Under the pieces are notes generated by a model that saw nothing but the letters and a program-made list of their open reading frames with translations, did not search any database and was not told where the DNA came from. From NCBI GenBank assembly GCA_027365835.1, contig DAHXLU010000088.1, positions 1 through 31,440 on the forward strand: a stretch of DNA of 31,440 nt, read 5' to 3'. A program made the position numbers and the translations under genes. Below are positions 22,922 through 31,264 of the stretch, piece after piece (the stretch's first letter is position 1; every line of letters begins with the position of its first letter). The DNA is from JAJZMA01 sp021850405 (GTDB lineage Bacteria; Chloroflexota; Dormibacteria; Aeolococcales; Aeolococcaceae).

Positions 22922-24319
22922 TCAGATGTGAATCGCTTTTCCGCTGACCGCCAGTGCTGCCTCCCCGAGCACCTCACTTAGTGTGGGATGCGGGGCAACC
23001 GCGTGTACCAGCTCAAAGGGGCTCGCCTCCAGCAGGGCCCCTAGCGCTGGTCCCGCGATTAACTCCGTCACTTCGTGTCCAATCATATGAACTCCAAGCA
23101 CCTCATCGTTGGAAGAGTCCGCTACCACTTTGCAGAATCCATCTGGCTCGCCCCAGATAAGTGCCCGTCCATTGGCGCGAAAGGGCATTACCCCACAGCT
23201 TACGGTGTAGCCCTGGTCAATCGCCTCCTGCTCAGACAGGCCAAGGGAGCCAATCTGGGGCGAGCAATATGTGGTTCGCGGGACATGCCTGCCTTCCAGT
23301 GGATAGGGAGAGAGCCCTGCTATGGCCTCGGCAGCAATCACTCCTTCATGCATAGCCTTGTGCGCAAGCTGGAACCCGCCCACCATGTCACCCACCGCAT
23401 AGATCCCTTTCGCTGAGGTCTCCATCCGGCTGTCCACCAGGACCATGCCTCGCTCGGTTCTGATGCCATGTGCTTCGAGACCAAGCTCCTCAACATTGGC
23501 ACTACGTCCAATAGCACAGAGGAGCACTTCGGCCGACAACTCCTTCTCCCCCTGCTCGCCAGTAATGGAGACCTGCACACCGTGATCGCTTAGCTGCACT
23601 GACCCACTGTCGAGCTTTGCCGAGGTGTGACAGGTGATCCCCCTGGCCATGAACCGCTTTGCAAGCTCAGCCCCAATGTCAGCATCCTCAAGAGGCACAA
23701 GACTGGGAGCCATCTCCACCAGGGTCACCTCGGCTCCAAGACTGCGCCAGAGGCTTGCAAACTCCACGCCAACAGCGCCTGCCCCGAGCACAATGGCTGA
23801 GTCTGGCACCTTTGCCATCTCCAGTGCCTCATCGCTCGTTATCACCCGTTTGCCATCCATGGGAAGCCCCGGCAGGGAGCGCGGTCTGGATCCAGTTGCC
23901 AGGATGACACTCCCGACCTGATACTCAGACTGGCCGCCTCCGGTCTCCACCAGCAGCTGCTTCTCTCCCCCCAGCCGGCCCCTGCCTGCAACAAACGTAA
24001 CCTTGTTCTTCTTCAGGAGAAACTCAATTCCACGGTGGAGCTGGCTCACTACAGCGGCCTTCCTCACCTGTGTCACTCCGTAATCAAGGCCATTTTGCTG
24101 CACATCCAGGCCAAACCGGTGGGCACCTGCCAGAGCATCTACGAGGAACGCAGTCTGGAGCAACACCTTGGTCGGGATGCAGCCACGATGGAGGCAGACA
24201 CCCCCAACCTTGTCGCTCTCAACCAGAACGACCGACATGCCCAGCTGGGCAGCCCGGATTGCAGCTACATAGCCGCCAGAGCCGCCGCCCAGAATGCCGA
24301 GATCAAAATGGTCAGCCAC
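22922..24319 (-). CDS. lpd: Dihydrolipoyl dehydrogenase (E3)
   Basis: A 465-residue flavoprotein disulfide reductase. The FAD motif GGGSGG lies at residues 11-16. The redox-active disulfide is C42 and C47 in GGVCLHRGCIPTKV. A second Rossmann motif GAGAVGVEFASLW binds NAD. The C-terminal dimer domain ends with HPTLSEVL, which supplies the catalytic His-Glu pair. It reoxidises the lipoyl arm of E2 with NAD. As the first gene of the lpd-bkdABC operon, its order is less common than having E3 last. The GTG at 24319 is chosen because the Rossmann strand begins there. No ribosome binding site is seen, but TATACT ends nine bases upstream, so the message may be leaderless. The frame is open to 24466 without signals. 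Confidence 0.92.
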   Translation of the reverse strand: MADHFDLGILGGGSGGYVAAIRAAQLGMSVVLVESDKVGGVCLHRGCIPTKVLLQTAFLVDALAGAHRFGLDVQQNGLDYGVTQVRKAAVVSQLHRGIEFLLKKNKVTFVAGRGRLGGEKQLLVETGGGQSEYQVGSVILATGSRPRSLPGLPMDGKRVITSDEALEMAKVPDSAIVLGAGAVGVEFASLWRSLGAEVTLVEMAPSLVPLEDADIGAELAKRFMARGITCHTSAKLDSGSVQLSDHGVQVSITGEQGEKELSAEVLLCAIGRSANVEELGLEAHGIRTERGMVLVDSRMETSAKGIYAVGDMVGGFQLAHKAMHEGVIAAEAIAGLSPYPLEGRHVPRTTYCSPQIGSLGLSEQEAIDQGYTVSCGVMPFRANGRALIWGEPDGFCKVVADSSNDEVLGVHMIGHEVTELIAGPALGALLEASPFELVHAVAPHPTLSEVLGEAALAVSGKAIHI

Positions 24320-24853
24320 AGTTGCCGAAGTATACCCCGTTTGGTATCCGTACTGAGATGGAAGGGGGCGGTGGTTGCCCTGAGGCGCCCCGAAGCACAC
24401 AACACCTGAGGTGGACCCAGTTTTCGAAACCATTTTCCAACCGTGCCCCACACCCACTTCAGACAACGCCCGCGTCTAAGGAAGATCTGGGCGGGCCAGA
24501 CACTGCGTTACCTCCCAGTCCCTGTTTGCCTGACACCACCATCAGCAAGGATTACCAGGTCCCTGCGCCAATTTCTGGAACAGCCTGCCATCGCATGTCG
24601 CTGGTCCAGTGGCTATGGTTCTTTGACTGCCCCATCCTGCACTTGATACTCCTGGATGTGGTAAGGTTCCTGATCATGAATCAGTGCATAAGCAGCGCCC
24701 CACAGGAAACTGTTCCTGGCTGGCGTGCGCGCGAGTTCGCACGGAGTGGAAGGGACCGAAAGCAGTAAACCTGCACGGTAGGACACTTTCCATCGGCGTT
24801 TTATTTTTTCCGGTGCACTCCGCGTGCACCCATGCATATGGAGTTAATCAATT
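24320..24853. other. Divergent intergenic region between lpd and the unrecognised plus-strand gene
   Basis: About 530 bases with no convincing gene; the short open frames here show no recognisable domain. Features seen are TATACT (minus strand, 24334-24329) just before the lpd GTG, and a T-rich stretch at 24799-24810. A perfect inverted repeat GGTGCAC-TCCGC-GTGCACC at 24812-24830 ends 23 bases before the ATG at 24854 and is a possible operator. Confidence 0.45.
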
Positions 24854-25714
24854 ATGCCTTCACGTAGAACTGGCCATCCTGTTTTTGCCTTCCCACCAGA
24901 GGAATATGTGCCACTTACAACACCGCCATACCGATGGCCTGGTGCTGAGGCTGCACTTGGGAACCTGAGCTGGGCAGAGGTCGGAGCAACACTCAATGCG
25001 ATCTGCAGCGCAGTGATAAGCGGTCACCCACCAGCTGGAATGGGGCTTACGGTGCGAGCACTTTCAGATATCGTAGACCCGCATCACTCGTCTCATCCAT
25101 GGGCTGTTGCTGTAGCCTGCAGCTGGCTGGAGGTGTGGAGACTTGCTGACATTAGTTCTTCAACCATCATCAGCCCCCCCCAGGGTCACAAGTACAGTCC
25201 GACAACGCCCGGGGAACTGCGCCCGGCGTCCGGGGTCATCGTCATCCGGGAGCAGAACATTCTCCAGAGCCCATACTGCGTGCCTGGCACCTGGGCCAGG
25301 GGGTGGTGGCACTCAGTTGGTAACCTGTCCGGAACCGTGTGCGATACCGGGACGGGACGAAGCAATCATACAGACCGCCTTATGGGGATCGTAGCAGCAA
25401 TTCGGCGTGCACCTTCCGCAGACGTTCTCGTGCGCCTCAACGGGCTCTTTACCCGGGAACTGATCGAGCAAAACGACAGGTGGCAGGCTTCCGAAATTGG
25501 TGTCGGCGGAGAGACGCTCCAGCTACGTCTCTTCCGGGCTGGTCGGCCCCTGCTGAGGAACGAGCCAGCCATTGTTGCAGGAGAACTGAGAAACGTGGCG
25601 AATCGGCTGGCGCAGGGAGATGAACCGGGCGCGTGGAGGGCGTGGGTGCACCACACAAGAGAAGTAGCAACGCGTGCCAGGAGCCTGGCTCTGCCCCGCG
25701 AAATGGGGCTGTAG
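24854..25714 (+). CDS. Protein of unknown function
   Basis: A 286-residue soluble protein that I do not recognise. There is no signal peptide or membrane segment. The N-terminal half is Pro/Trp-containing (FPPEEYVPLTTPPYRWPG, later WARGWWHSVGNLSG). The C-terminal half is helical and charged, with IVAAIRRAPSADVLVRLNGLFTRELIEQN, then GGETLQLRLFRAGRPLL and a terminal Arg-rich helix. It could be an N-terminal binding module with a C-terminal helical domain. Composition and codon use look like the neighbours. GGAG ten bases upstream supports the ATG at 24854. A perfect 7-bp inverted repeat precedes it and a perfect 9-bp hairpin follows it, so it looks like a single-gene unit. Confidence 0.6.
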   Translation: MPSRRTGHPVFAFPPEEYVPLTTPPYRWPGAEAALGNLSWAEVGATLNAICSAVISGHPPAGMGLTVRALSDIVDPHHSSHPWAVAVACSWLEVWRLADISSSTIISPPQGHKYSPTTPGELRPASGVIVIREQNILQSPYCVPGTWARGWWHSVGNLSGTVCDTGTGRSNHTDRLMGIVAAIRRAPSADVLVRLNGLFTRELIEQNDRWQASEIGVGGETLQLRLFRAGRPLLRNEPAIVAGELRNVANRLAQGDEPGAWRAWVHHTREVATRARSLALPREMGL

Positions 25715-25746
25715 CAACAGAGCCAGCAATGGGACAGGTATTGAGT

Positions 25747-25773
25747 GAGGGCGGGCAAAGAGTTCCCGCCCTC
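25747..25773 (+). terminator. Terminator-like hairpin after the unrecognised gene
   Basis: GAGGGCGGG (25747-25755) and CCCGCCCTC (25765-25773) form a perfect 9-bp GC-rich stem with a 9-base loop, 33 bases after the stop codon. As with the hairpin at 8450, no T-tract follows. The remaining bases up to the methyltransferase gene at 26010 hold nothing else I can support. Confidence 0.55.
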
Positions 25774-26009
25774 CACCCCCTTCCTTGCATCAGTACCATG
25801 TTGCTGGTTCTCTGTATGTCAACGCGTCAGGGTGACTTCACGCGGTCCCCTACTCGACGATGGTTTAGCCACTGCAGGGGGGGCCGCAAGCTGGTGAGAC
25901 TTGTCATACTCTGGGCAAACAGCGCAGGCGCGCAACCCGCATGCAAATACAGCGCAATGGATGCTTGTTTCCATGTATAAACCCTGACTCAGGGCTACGA
26001 AGAGGGCAC

Positions 26010-26828
26010 TCAGCCGCGATACCGGTACAGACGCAGCTCGTTGCAATAGCGCTTTGCAACCGAACCGTTGTACCGGTCCACTATCAGGGCATGGGTTGCT
26101 CGCTCCAGCGAAAGTGCAGCCGGGCCGGGAAGGATGCGGTGGTCTGAGTATGTCCTTATCAGGGCGACATACTGGTCTGCCGTATAAGCCTCATCCCATT
26201 CAAACAGCCAGCTACGCGGAGCCTCAAAATCCTCCTTGCAATCAAAGACATAATCATTCCACACCACATCCCTTGCCTGTGGAAGTGCCGAGCCACTCGA
26301 AAGCAGGCCCATGTCGGCCATAACCGTATTGAAATCGGCAAAAAACTGCTCGGTACCACCTGCTACGTGCTCGGTCGAGACTACTGCCAGCATCCCTCCC
26401 GGCCGGAGACACTGGGCCACCAGATCGTGCGAGCGCACAGGATCTATCCAGTGAAATGCCGTCGCCGACACAACTGCGTCAAACCGCATGGCAGGGACCC
26501 ACTGCTCAAAATCAGCATTTTCTACAACAACATTGTTCAGGTCTGCCATCCTCTGCATGGCCAGCCGGGCCATTTCCGGGCCCAGCTCGAGGGCGTGAAT
26601 ATTCAGCCCACGCCCTGCAAGCAATCGTGTCATCTGTCCAGTGCCGCAACCAACTTCCAGCACGGGTGCCCCTTGCTGCAGACCTGCCTCGCCAAGCATC
26701 CTGTCCACCAGTTCGCAAGGGTAGCTGGGCCGCGCCGAATCGTAAACCTCGGCTATCCCATCAAAAGTAATCCGCCTGCGTTTCCTTTCCACCTGACTGG
26801 CTGCGCTGCAATCAGTAACGTGGTTCAT
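26010..26828 (-). CDS. Class I SAM-dependent methyltransferase
   Basis: A 272-residue protein with a methyltransferase type 11/25 domain. It begins FDGIAEVYDSARPSYP, common in this subgroup. Motif I is VLEVGCGTGQMTRLLA, followed by an acidic residue after the second strand (ALELGPEM). The VENADFEQW strand is next, and then FDAVVSATAFHWIDP at motif IV with LRPGGMLAVVS after it. The C-terminal 100 residues are a helical cap rich in Tyr and Trp that may form the substrate site. The substrate is unknown. The start overlaps the S41 peptidase stop by ATGA, so it is the last gene of the ftsEX unit. A link to cell division is not implied. Confidence 0.85.
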   Translation of the reverse strand: MNHVTDCSAASQVERKRRRITFDGIAEVYDSARPSYPCELVDRMLGEAGLQQGAPVLEVGCGTGQMTRLLAGRGLNIHALELGPEMARLAMQRMADLNNVVVENADFEQWVPAMRFDAVVSATAFHWIDPVRSHDLVAQCLRPGGMLAVVSTEHVAGGTEQFFADFNTVMADMGLLSSGSALPQARDVVWNDYVFDCKEDFEAPRSWLFEWDEAYTADQYVALIRTYSDHRILPGPAALSLERATHALIVDRYNGSVAKRYCNELRLYRYRG

Positions 26829-28213
26829 CCTGCACTTCCACCCTGGACTGCAAGCTTGAGTGCCTCCTGAAGCTGTGTGTCCGCAGCTGCGGGCGCACCC
26901 TGGGTCGCAAGCCCAAACTCGTCCGACGGAGAAGGGAGTTTGACTGGATAGCCTGGCTGGATCCCACTAAAGTTGATCCCCTCTCCCCGGGGCCCGAACC
27001 ACCGTGCGACAGTCATATGGAATACATTCCCATCGGGAAGCGAAAAACTCACCTGCACCGACCCTTTCCCGTAGGTCCGCGAGCCCACTACGTCTGCTCC
27101 CCGCTCATCGCGAAGGGCCAGCGTGGTTATCTCTGCAGCACTTGCTGTCCCACCATTGACCAGAACAACAACCTTTCCCTGGGTAGCAATCGCACCGGGA
27201 AGCACGTTGGTGGTCACGGTAGAGAGTGCCGTGGACTGCCCCTGGCCAGCCAGCATTCTTTCCCTCTGTACTACCACCACATTGCGCTTTCCATGGGTGT
27301 ACTCCGGCACAAAGTCAGATACCAGCGCCTGGGCTGCCAGGACATATCCACCCGGGTTATTGCGCAGATCCAGTATATAGCTGGTGGCTCCGGCTGCAAT
27401 ACCGGATTTCAGCTGCGCACGGGCCTCAGCTGCCGTATTCAGGTCAAAGCCGGTCACCTGCATGTAGAGCACCCTGCCAAAAAGCTTCGAATAGACAGAA
27501 GGAATTACAAGATTCCTGCGCGTTACGGTGAAATCCTGTATCTGCCCCCCAGATCCGCCAGCTCGCACCTCAATCCTTACCGTTGTGCCAGCAGGGCCAT
27601 CCACATGTCCGGCTGTGCTCCCAAGCCGGGCTGGCCAGGTTGTGCCAAATCTGGAGACTGGCTCTCCGTTGACCGCAAGAAGCAGGTCACCGTTGCGTAT
27701 ACCTGCCTGGTAAGCGGGCTGCGCAAAAAGTACGTCCTCAATGACCAGCCCATCCGCACTGCCAGATACCGGGCATGGCTGGCCCTTTCCGCAGGCCAGC
27801 GAGAGCGCCATACCGACACTCCCCTGCCGCTTCCCAGCCAGCTCCTGGGAGAGCCCACTCGCACCTGAAGGGCTCAGCAGCAGCGTGAAGGGGTCATGGT
27901 ACCTGTTCTCCAGCATCGTGGCTATCCCCTGCTCAGCAGCAACTGTTACCTGGGAGCGAGAGACGTTCCGGAAGACGTACTGGGACGAGATGTCAGCCCA
28001 CATCTGGTTTAAACTCGCACTGCTCAGTGATGCGGTGCCGGGAACTGACGGAAAGAGAGTGTGGATAACACCTGCAGCACTGGTCTGCGAGAGGTTTACC
28101 GCCGCAAAGGCACACGCGTAACAAAGACATAGCATGGCCAGAGCACTGGCCCAGCTTGACTGAAACCACCTTTCCCTTCCGTCCGGAGTCGTCCCTGGTC
28201 GGCTCTTGCCCAT
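26825..28213 (-). CDS. S41-family C-terminal processing peptidase
   Basis: A 462-residue membrane-anchored protease. A short basic N-terminus and one hydrophobic helix (about 21-40) place the rest outside the membrane. A helical region leads to a PDZ domain (about 133-232, with YQAGIRNGDLLLAVNGEPV). The S41 catalytic domain has the conserved LDLRNNPGGY. The catalytic Ser is S358 in NGGTASAAE, with K383 in TYGKGSVQ. Such CtpA-type peptidases trim or degrade envelope proteins. S41 peptidases often lie next to ftsEX, which controls cell-wall hydrolases, so a role in envelope remodelling is a reasonable inference. It lies 11 bases after ftsX and overlaps the methyltransferase gene. Confidence 0.92.
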   Translation of the reverse strand: MGKSRPGTTPDGRERWFQSSWASALAMLCLCYACAFAAVNLSQTSAAGVIHTLFPSVPGTASLSSASLNQMWADISSQYVFRNVSRSQVTVAAEQGIATMLENRYHDPFTLLLSPSGASGLSQELAGKRQGSVGMALSLACGKGQPCPVSGSADGLVIEDVLFAQPAYQAGIRNGDLLLAVNGEPVSRFGTTWPARLGSTAGHVDGPAGTTVRIEVRAGGSGGQIQDFTVTRRNLVIPSVYSKLFGRVLYMQVTGFDLNTAAEARAQLKSGIAAGATSYILDLRNNPGGYVLAAQALVSDFVPEYTHGKRNVVVVQRERMLAGQGQSTALSTVTTNVLPGAIATQGKVVVLVNGGTASAAEITTLALRDERGADVVGSRTYGKGSVQVSFSLPDGNVFHMTVARWFGPRGEGINFSGIQPGYPVKLPSPSDEFGLATQGAPAAADTQLQEALKLAVQGGSAG

Positions 28214-28224
28214 ACGGTGCTGGT

Positions 28225-29127
28225 TCAGGCCGTCAGGAAGCGGCGTACACCCAGGTAGCTGCCAAGCGCGCCCAGCAGAACCCCCGCCCCTCCGAGGCGC
28301 AAAAGCAGGGAAACAAGATATGCTCCCTCGTTGCCGCCGTACCCGGCAAGAAGTCCCGAGGTAAGGTGTGGCGCAAGCAGCGAATAGGTACCCGCAATAA
28401 TTGCGCCTGCAAAGATCGCCGCAAGCAACCCGCCCAGCACACCCTCAAGGATGAATGGCCATCGCACAAACCAGTCCGTGGCTCCAACCAGTTTCATTAT
28501 CTCTATCTCGGTGCGCCGCACAAAGACAGCTGTGCGGATAGTGTTCATGATGATCACGAGACTGATGAAGCTCAGGACGACCGCAATGGATGCTCCTACC
28601 GCCTTGATCCAGAAGATAATACCCTCAAGCCGCGAAATCACTGTCTTGCTGTAGTCGGTCGGAGAATGAGTGTCCACCACCGGGCTGGACAGTGCCAGCT
28701 GGTTTATCGCTTTCAGTGATGACAACTGGCGCACGGTAACATTTATCGAATCCGGCAGGGGATTATTTCCAATGGCACTGATAACAGCTGTGATGGAGGT
28801 GCCATCGCCAGACAGTTGCTGTGCCGCCTGGTCCTTGTTCTCAAGGTAGGCAGATGCCACATCCTTGCGCTGGGAGATCACCCACTCGAGATTCTCTATC
28901 GAGGCCAGGGAGGCCCCGCTGGCCATGTAGATCTTCAGCTTTCCCGCATGCTGCTGTTCGGTCTGCAGGATTCCGTTCACAAAATGAGTGCCAAGCAGGG
29001 TGCCCCCCACCATAACCAGAATCAGTCCAATCGTGAACACTCCTGCAAGCGATATTGCAAGGTTGCGGCGAAAATTCTGTCCAGCAGACACCAGCGCGAA
29101 TGTGATGCTGGACCAGAGCCACCTCAC
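28225..29127 (-). CDS. ftsX: Cell division protein FtsX
   Basis: A 300-residue membrane protein with the FtsX layout. A short cytoplasmic N-terminus and the first helix (SLAGVFTIGLILVMVGGTLL) come before an extracellular domain (about 50-165). Three C-terminal helices include EIEIMKLVGATDWFVRWPFILEG, the typical coupling segment before the third helix. It works with FtsE as an ABC-type complex that relays the division signal to peptidoglycan hydrolases. The start is a GTG overlapping the ftsE stop by four bases (GTGA). The extracellular loop is longer than in proteobacterial FtsX, as in Gram-positive lineages, where it binds hydrolase partners directly. Confidence 0.92.
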   Translation of the reverse strand: MRWLWSSITFALVSAGQNFRRNLAISLAGVFTIGLILVMVGGTLLGTHFVNGILQTEQQHAGKLKIYMASGASLASIENLEWVISQRKDVASAYLENKDQAAQQLSGDGTSITAVISAIGNNPLPDSINVTVRQLSSLKAINQLALSSPVVDTHSPTDYSKTVISRLEGIIFWIKAVGASIAVVLSFISLVIIMNTIRTAVFVRRTEIEIMKLVGATDWFVRWPFILEGVLGGLLAAIFAGAIIAGTYSLLAPHLTSGLLAGYGGNEGAYLVSLLLRLGGAGVLLGALGSYLGVRRFLTA

Positions 29128-29879
29128 AGTGTCGCCTCCCCTTCCCTCAGGTACTGCCCCTCAACCTCATCGCGGGCGACCCGACCATTCTCAATCTGGA
29201 TCACCCGCCGACGCACCAGGTCCACTACCTCACGGTTGTGGGTGGCCATGACAACGGTGGTACCACTGTGGTTCACCTTGACCAGCAGCTGGACTATTCC
29301 CCACGATGTGTCCGGGTCGAGGTTGCCTGTCGGCTCATCCGCAATAAATATCTTGGGCCGGTGCACCAGTGCCCGTGCGATAGCCACCCGCTGCTGCTCA
29401 CCTCCAGAAAGCTGGTCTGGATATTTCCGCAGCTTGTCCTCCAGTCCCACAATCCATAGGGTCTCCTCAACCCGGTCCTTGAGATACTTCTGCCCAGGAC
29501 GCGTTACCTGAAGGGCGAACGCCACATTCTGGGCCACGTTCAGGGTTGGAAGCAGCTTGTAATCCTGGAATACGATTCCGAATCTGCGCCGTAGCCGTGG
29601 CAACTTGCGCCTGGGCATCCTGGTTATCTCCTGCCCCTCCACAAAGATGCGTCCCGAAGAGACATTCTCCTCGCGAATAAGGACCCGGATAAGGCTGGAC
29701 TTTCCAGCGCCACTCGCGCCCACGACAAAGACAAAGTCCTTTTCGTAGATAGCCAGATCCACATCACGAAGGGCGACACTCCCGTTAGGGTAGGTCTTGC
29801 CGACCCCGTGGAAACTTATCACGGGGCGAAGTGAGGAGGCCGAAAGGGTCTCCTGAGGATTCATTGCCAACGCACTCAT
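29124..29879 (-). CDS. ftsE: Cell division ATP-binding protein FtsE
   Basis: A 251-residue ABC ATPase. Walker A GASGAGKS is at 54-61, the FtsE-typical IVFQDYKLLP Q-loop follows, the signature LSGGEQ is at 157-162, Walker B IFIADEPTGNLD has its glutamate at 182, and the switch histidine is H214. It forms the cytoplasmic engine of FtsEX at the division site. The N-terminus has about 15 residues more than usual. An internal ATG five codons downstream (MNPQE) is an alternative start. GGGAG ten bases upstream supports the chosen ATG. ftsX overlaps it directly and prfB ends 92 bases upstream. Confidence 0.95.
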   Translation of the reverse strand: MSALAMNPQETLSASSLRPVISFHGVGKTYPNGSVALRDVDLAIYEKDFVFVVGASGAGKSSLIRVLIREENVSSGRIFVEGQEITRMPRRKLPRLRRRFGIVFQDYKLLPTLNVAQNVAFALQVTRPGQKYLKDRVEETLWIVGLEDKLRKYPDQLSGGEQQRVAIARALVHRPKIFIADEPTGNLDPDTSWGIVQLLVKVNHSGTTVVMATHNREVVDLVRRRVIQIENGRVARDEVEGQYLREGEATL

Positions 29880-29971
29880 AAAAGATGGTCTCCCGCAGGC
29901 CCACGATGGTTCACGGACTACTGGGACGGTTCCAGATCACACTCCAACCACCGCAGACTCTGCCAGTGGGG

Positions 29972-31112
29972 TCAATTATACCCGCCAGCCTGAGAACTTG
30001 ACAGCTCGCCGTCACCGCCAGCTGCGCTCCAGCGCAGATAGCCATCAATAAAGCGGGACAGATCACCATCAAAGACAGCTGAAGTGTTGCCCACCTCCAC
30101 CCCGGTCCGGTGGTCCTTGACCATCGTATAGGGGTGCACTACATAGCTACGAATCTGGCTGCCCCACTCAGCAGGGAGAGACTCTCCCTTCAGCTCTGCC
30201 AGGTGCTCAGCATGGGCCGCCTGCTTCAGGCTGAGCAGTCGTGAACGCAGGACCGTCCAGGCCACATCCCGGTTTTGCTGCTGGGAGCGCTCGTTCTGGC
30301 AGGTAACAACTATCCCGGTTGGCAAATGGGTCAGACGCACAGCAGAGGAGGTCTTGTTTACGTGCTGCCCTCCAGCGCCGCTTGAGCGGTAAACATCGGT
30401 CCTGACATCCTTCTCATCAATATCCAGCTCCACATCGTCGGCAATCTCCGGACTGACCTCCACCAGAGCAAAAGAGGTATGGCGACGGTGCGCACTATCA
30501 AATGGGCTAAGACGCACCAGCCGGTGCACCCCCCGCTCGCCCTTTAGCAGGCCAAAAGCCCGCTTTCCAGAGACACGGATCGTGGCTGACTTGATGCCAG
30601 CTTCCTCACCTTCTGATTCATCCAGAAACTCCGTTTTCATCCGCTCCCGCTCCGCCCAGCGCAGATACATCCGTACCAGCATCTCGGCCCAGTCCTGGGA
30701 GTCGGTGCCACCTGCCCCGGCATGCACGCTCAGAAGGGCCGGGTTGTCCGAATATGGATCAGAAAAGAGGAGCTCCAGTTCCAGCCTCGCCACCTGGGCT
30801 TCCAGCTGGTCAAGATCTGCCGCCACTGAGGCCTCAAGCTCCGGATCTGGCTCTCCCTGCAGCAGTTGTGCCAGCTCGCCTGCCTCCCCGCAGCGACGAT
30901 TGAGATCCTCCCACCGGTCCAGCTCGTCCTTGATCCTTGCAGCCTCCTGGGCAAGAGCGGTTGCGCGCTTGGGGTCATCCCACAGGGTGGGTGCCGCCAG
31001 CTGCTTGTCCAGCTCCTGGAGCCTTGCATTCAGGGCAGACTGGTCAAAGATGCTCCTGAAGCTGGGACACGCGGTGGGACACAGCTTCGGTACGGGCAGA
31101 AAGCTCAGACAT
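29972..31112 (-). CDS. prfB: Peptide chain release factor 2, made by +1 programmed frameshifting
   Basis: Release factor 2 frees the finished protein at UAA and UGA codons. The zero-frame part begins at the ATG at 31112 (MSELSARTEAVSHRVSQLQE) and reaches CTT TGA at codons 22-23. A +1 slip continues as DQSALNARLQELDKQL to the stop at 29972, giving 379 residues. The main frame contains the RF2-type SPF codon-recognition tripeptide (VRLSPFDSAHRRHT) and the universal GGQ motif (SSGAGGQHVNKTSSAV). Without the frameshift the gene would lack a sensible N-terminus, because the shifted frame upstream reads as non-coding. TAGAAT lies seven bases before the ATG, and a weak AGGTG is also there. ftsE follows 92 bases downstream. 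Confidence 0.95.
29975..30004 (-). promoter_or_regulatory. Candidate promoter for ftsEX inside the 3' end of prfB
   Basis: On the minus strand a perfect TATAAT (29980-29975) covers the last sense codons of prfB, with CTGTCA (30004-29999) 18 bases upstream. It would give ftsEX a transcript separate from prfB with a leader of about 90 bases. Confidence 0.35.
31043..31057 (-). promoter_or_regulatory. prfB programmed +1 frameshift site
   Basis: On the minus strand AGGAG-CAT-CTT-TGA-C. A Shine-Dalgarno-like AGGAG lies three bases before the slippery CTT, followed by the in-frame TGA (31046-31044) and C. This is the same layout as the E. coli prfB signal. Scarce RF2 lets the ribosome pause at UGA and slip, which autoregulates RF2. 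Confidence 0.93.
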
Positions 31113-31214
31113 GGCACCTATTCTACCTGCCAGGACAGCCTGTAAGACGTTTCTTCTCCCTAAACCCATGCGATACAAAGCAGGGATTGGCCGCACTCTG
31201 CAGGAACGGAGTGC

Positions 31215-31264
31215 GCGCATAATTATGAAGTGCGACACTAGTGTCGCACTTCATAATTATGCGC
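31215..31264. repeat. Perfect 50-bp palindrome upstream of prfB
   Basis: The left arm begins GCGCATAATTATGAAGTG and continues to GACAC. After a central TA the right arm is its exact complement, ending CATAATTATGCGC, with no mismatch and no loop. Read as paired ends, it is TGTCGCACTTCATAATTATG inverted around CTAG, like two insertion-sequence ends with TG/CA tips abutting. A further 7-bp inverted repeat (CGCACTC at 31192-31198, GAGTGCG at 31209-31215) touches its left edge. It covers the stop codon of the truncated istA. Confidence 0.85.

Noticed and set aside
24613..24837. Possible small minus-strand gene in the lpd upstream region
   Set aside because: A 74-codon frame without ribosome binding site, domain or conserved context.
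27017..27868. Plus-strand frame of 283 codons
   Set aside because: It is antisense to the S41 peptidase, whose catalytic motifs are certain.
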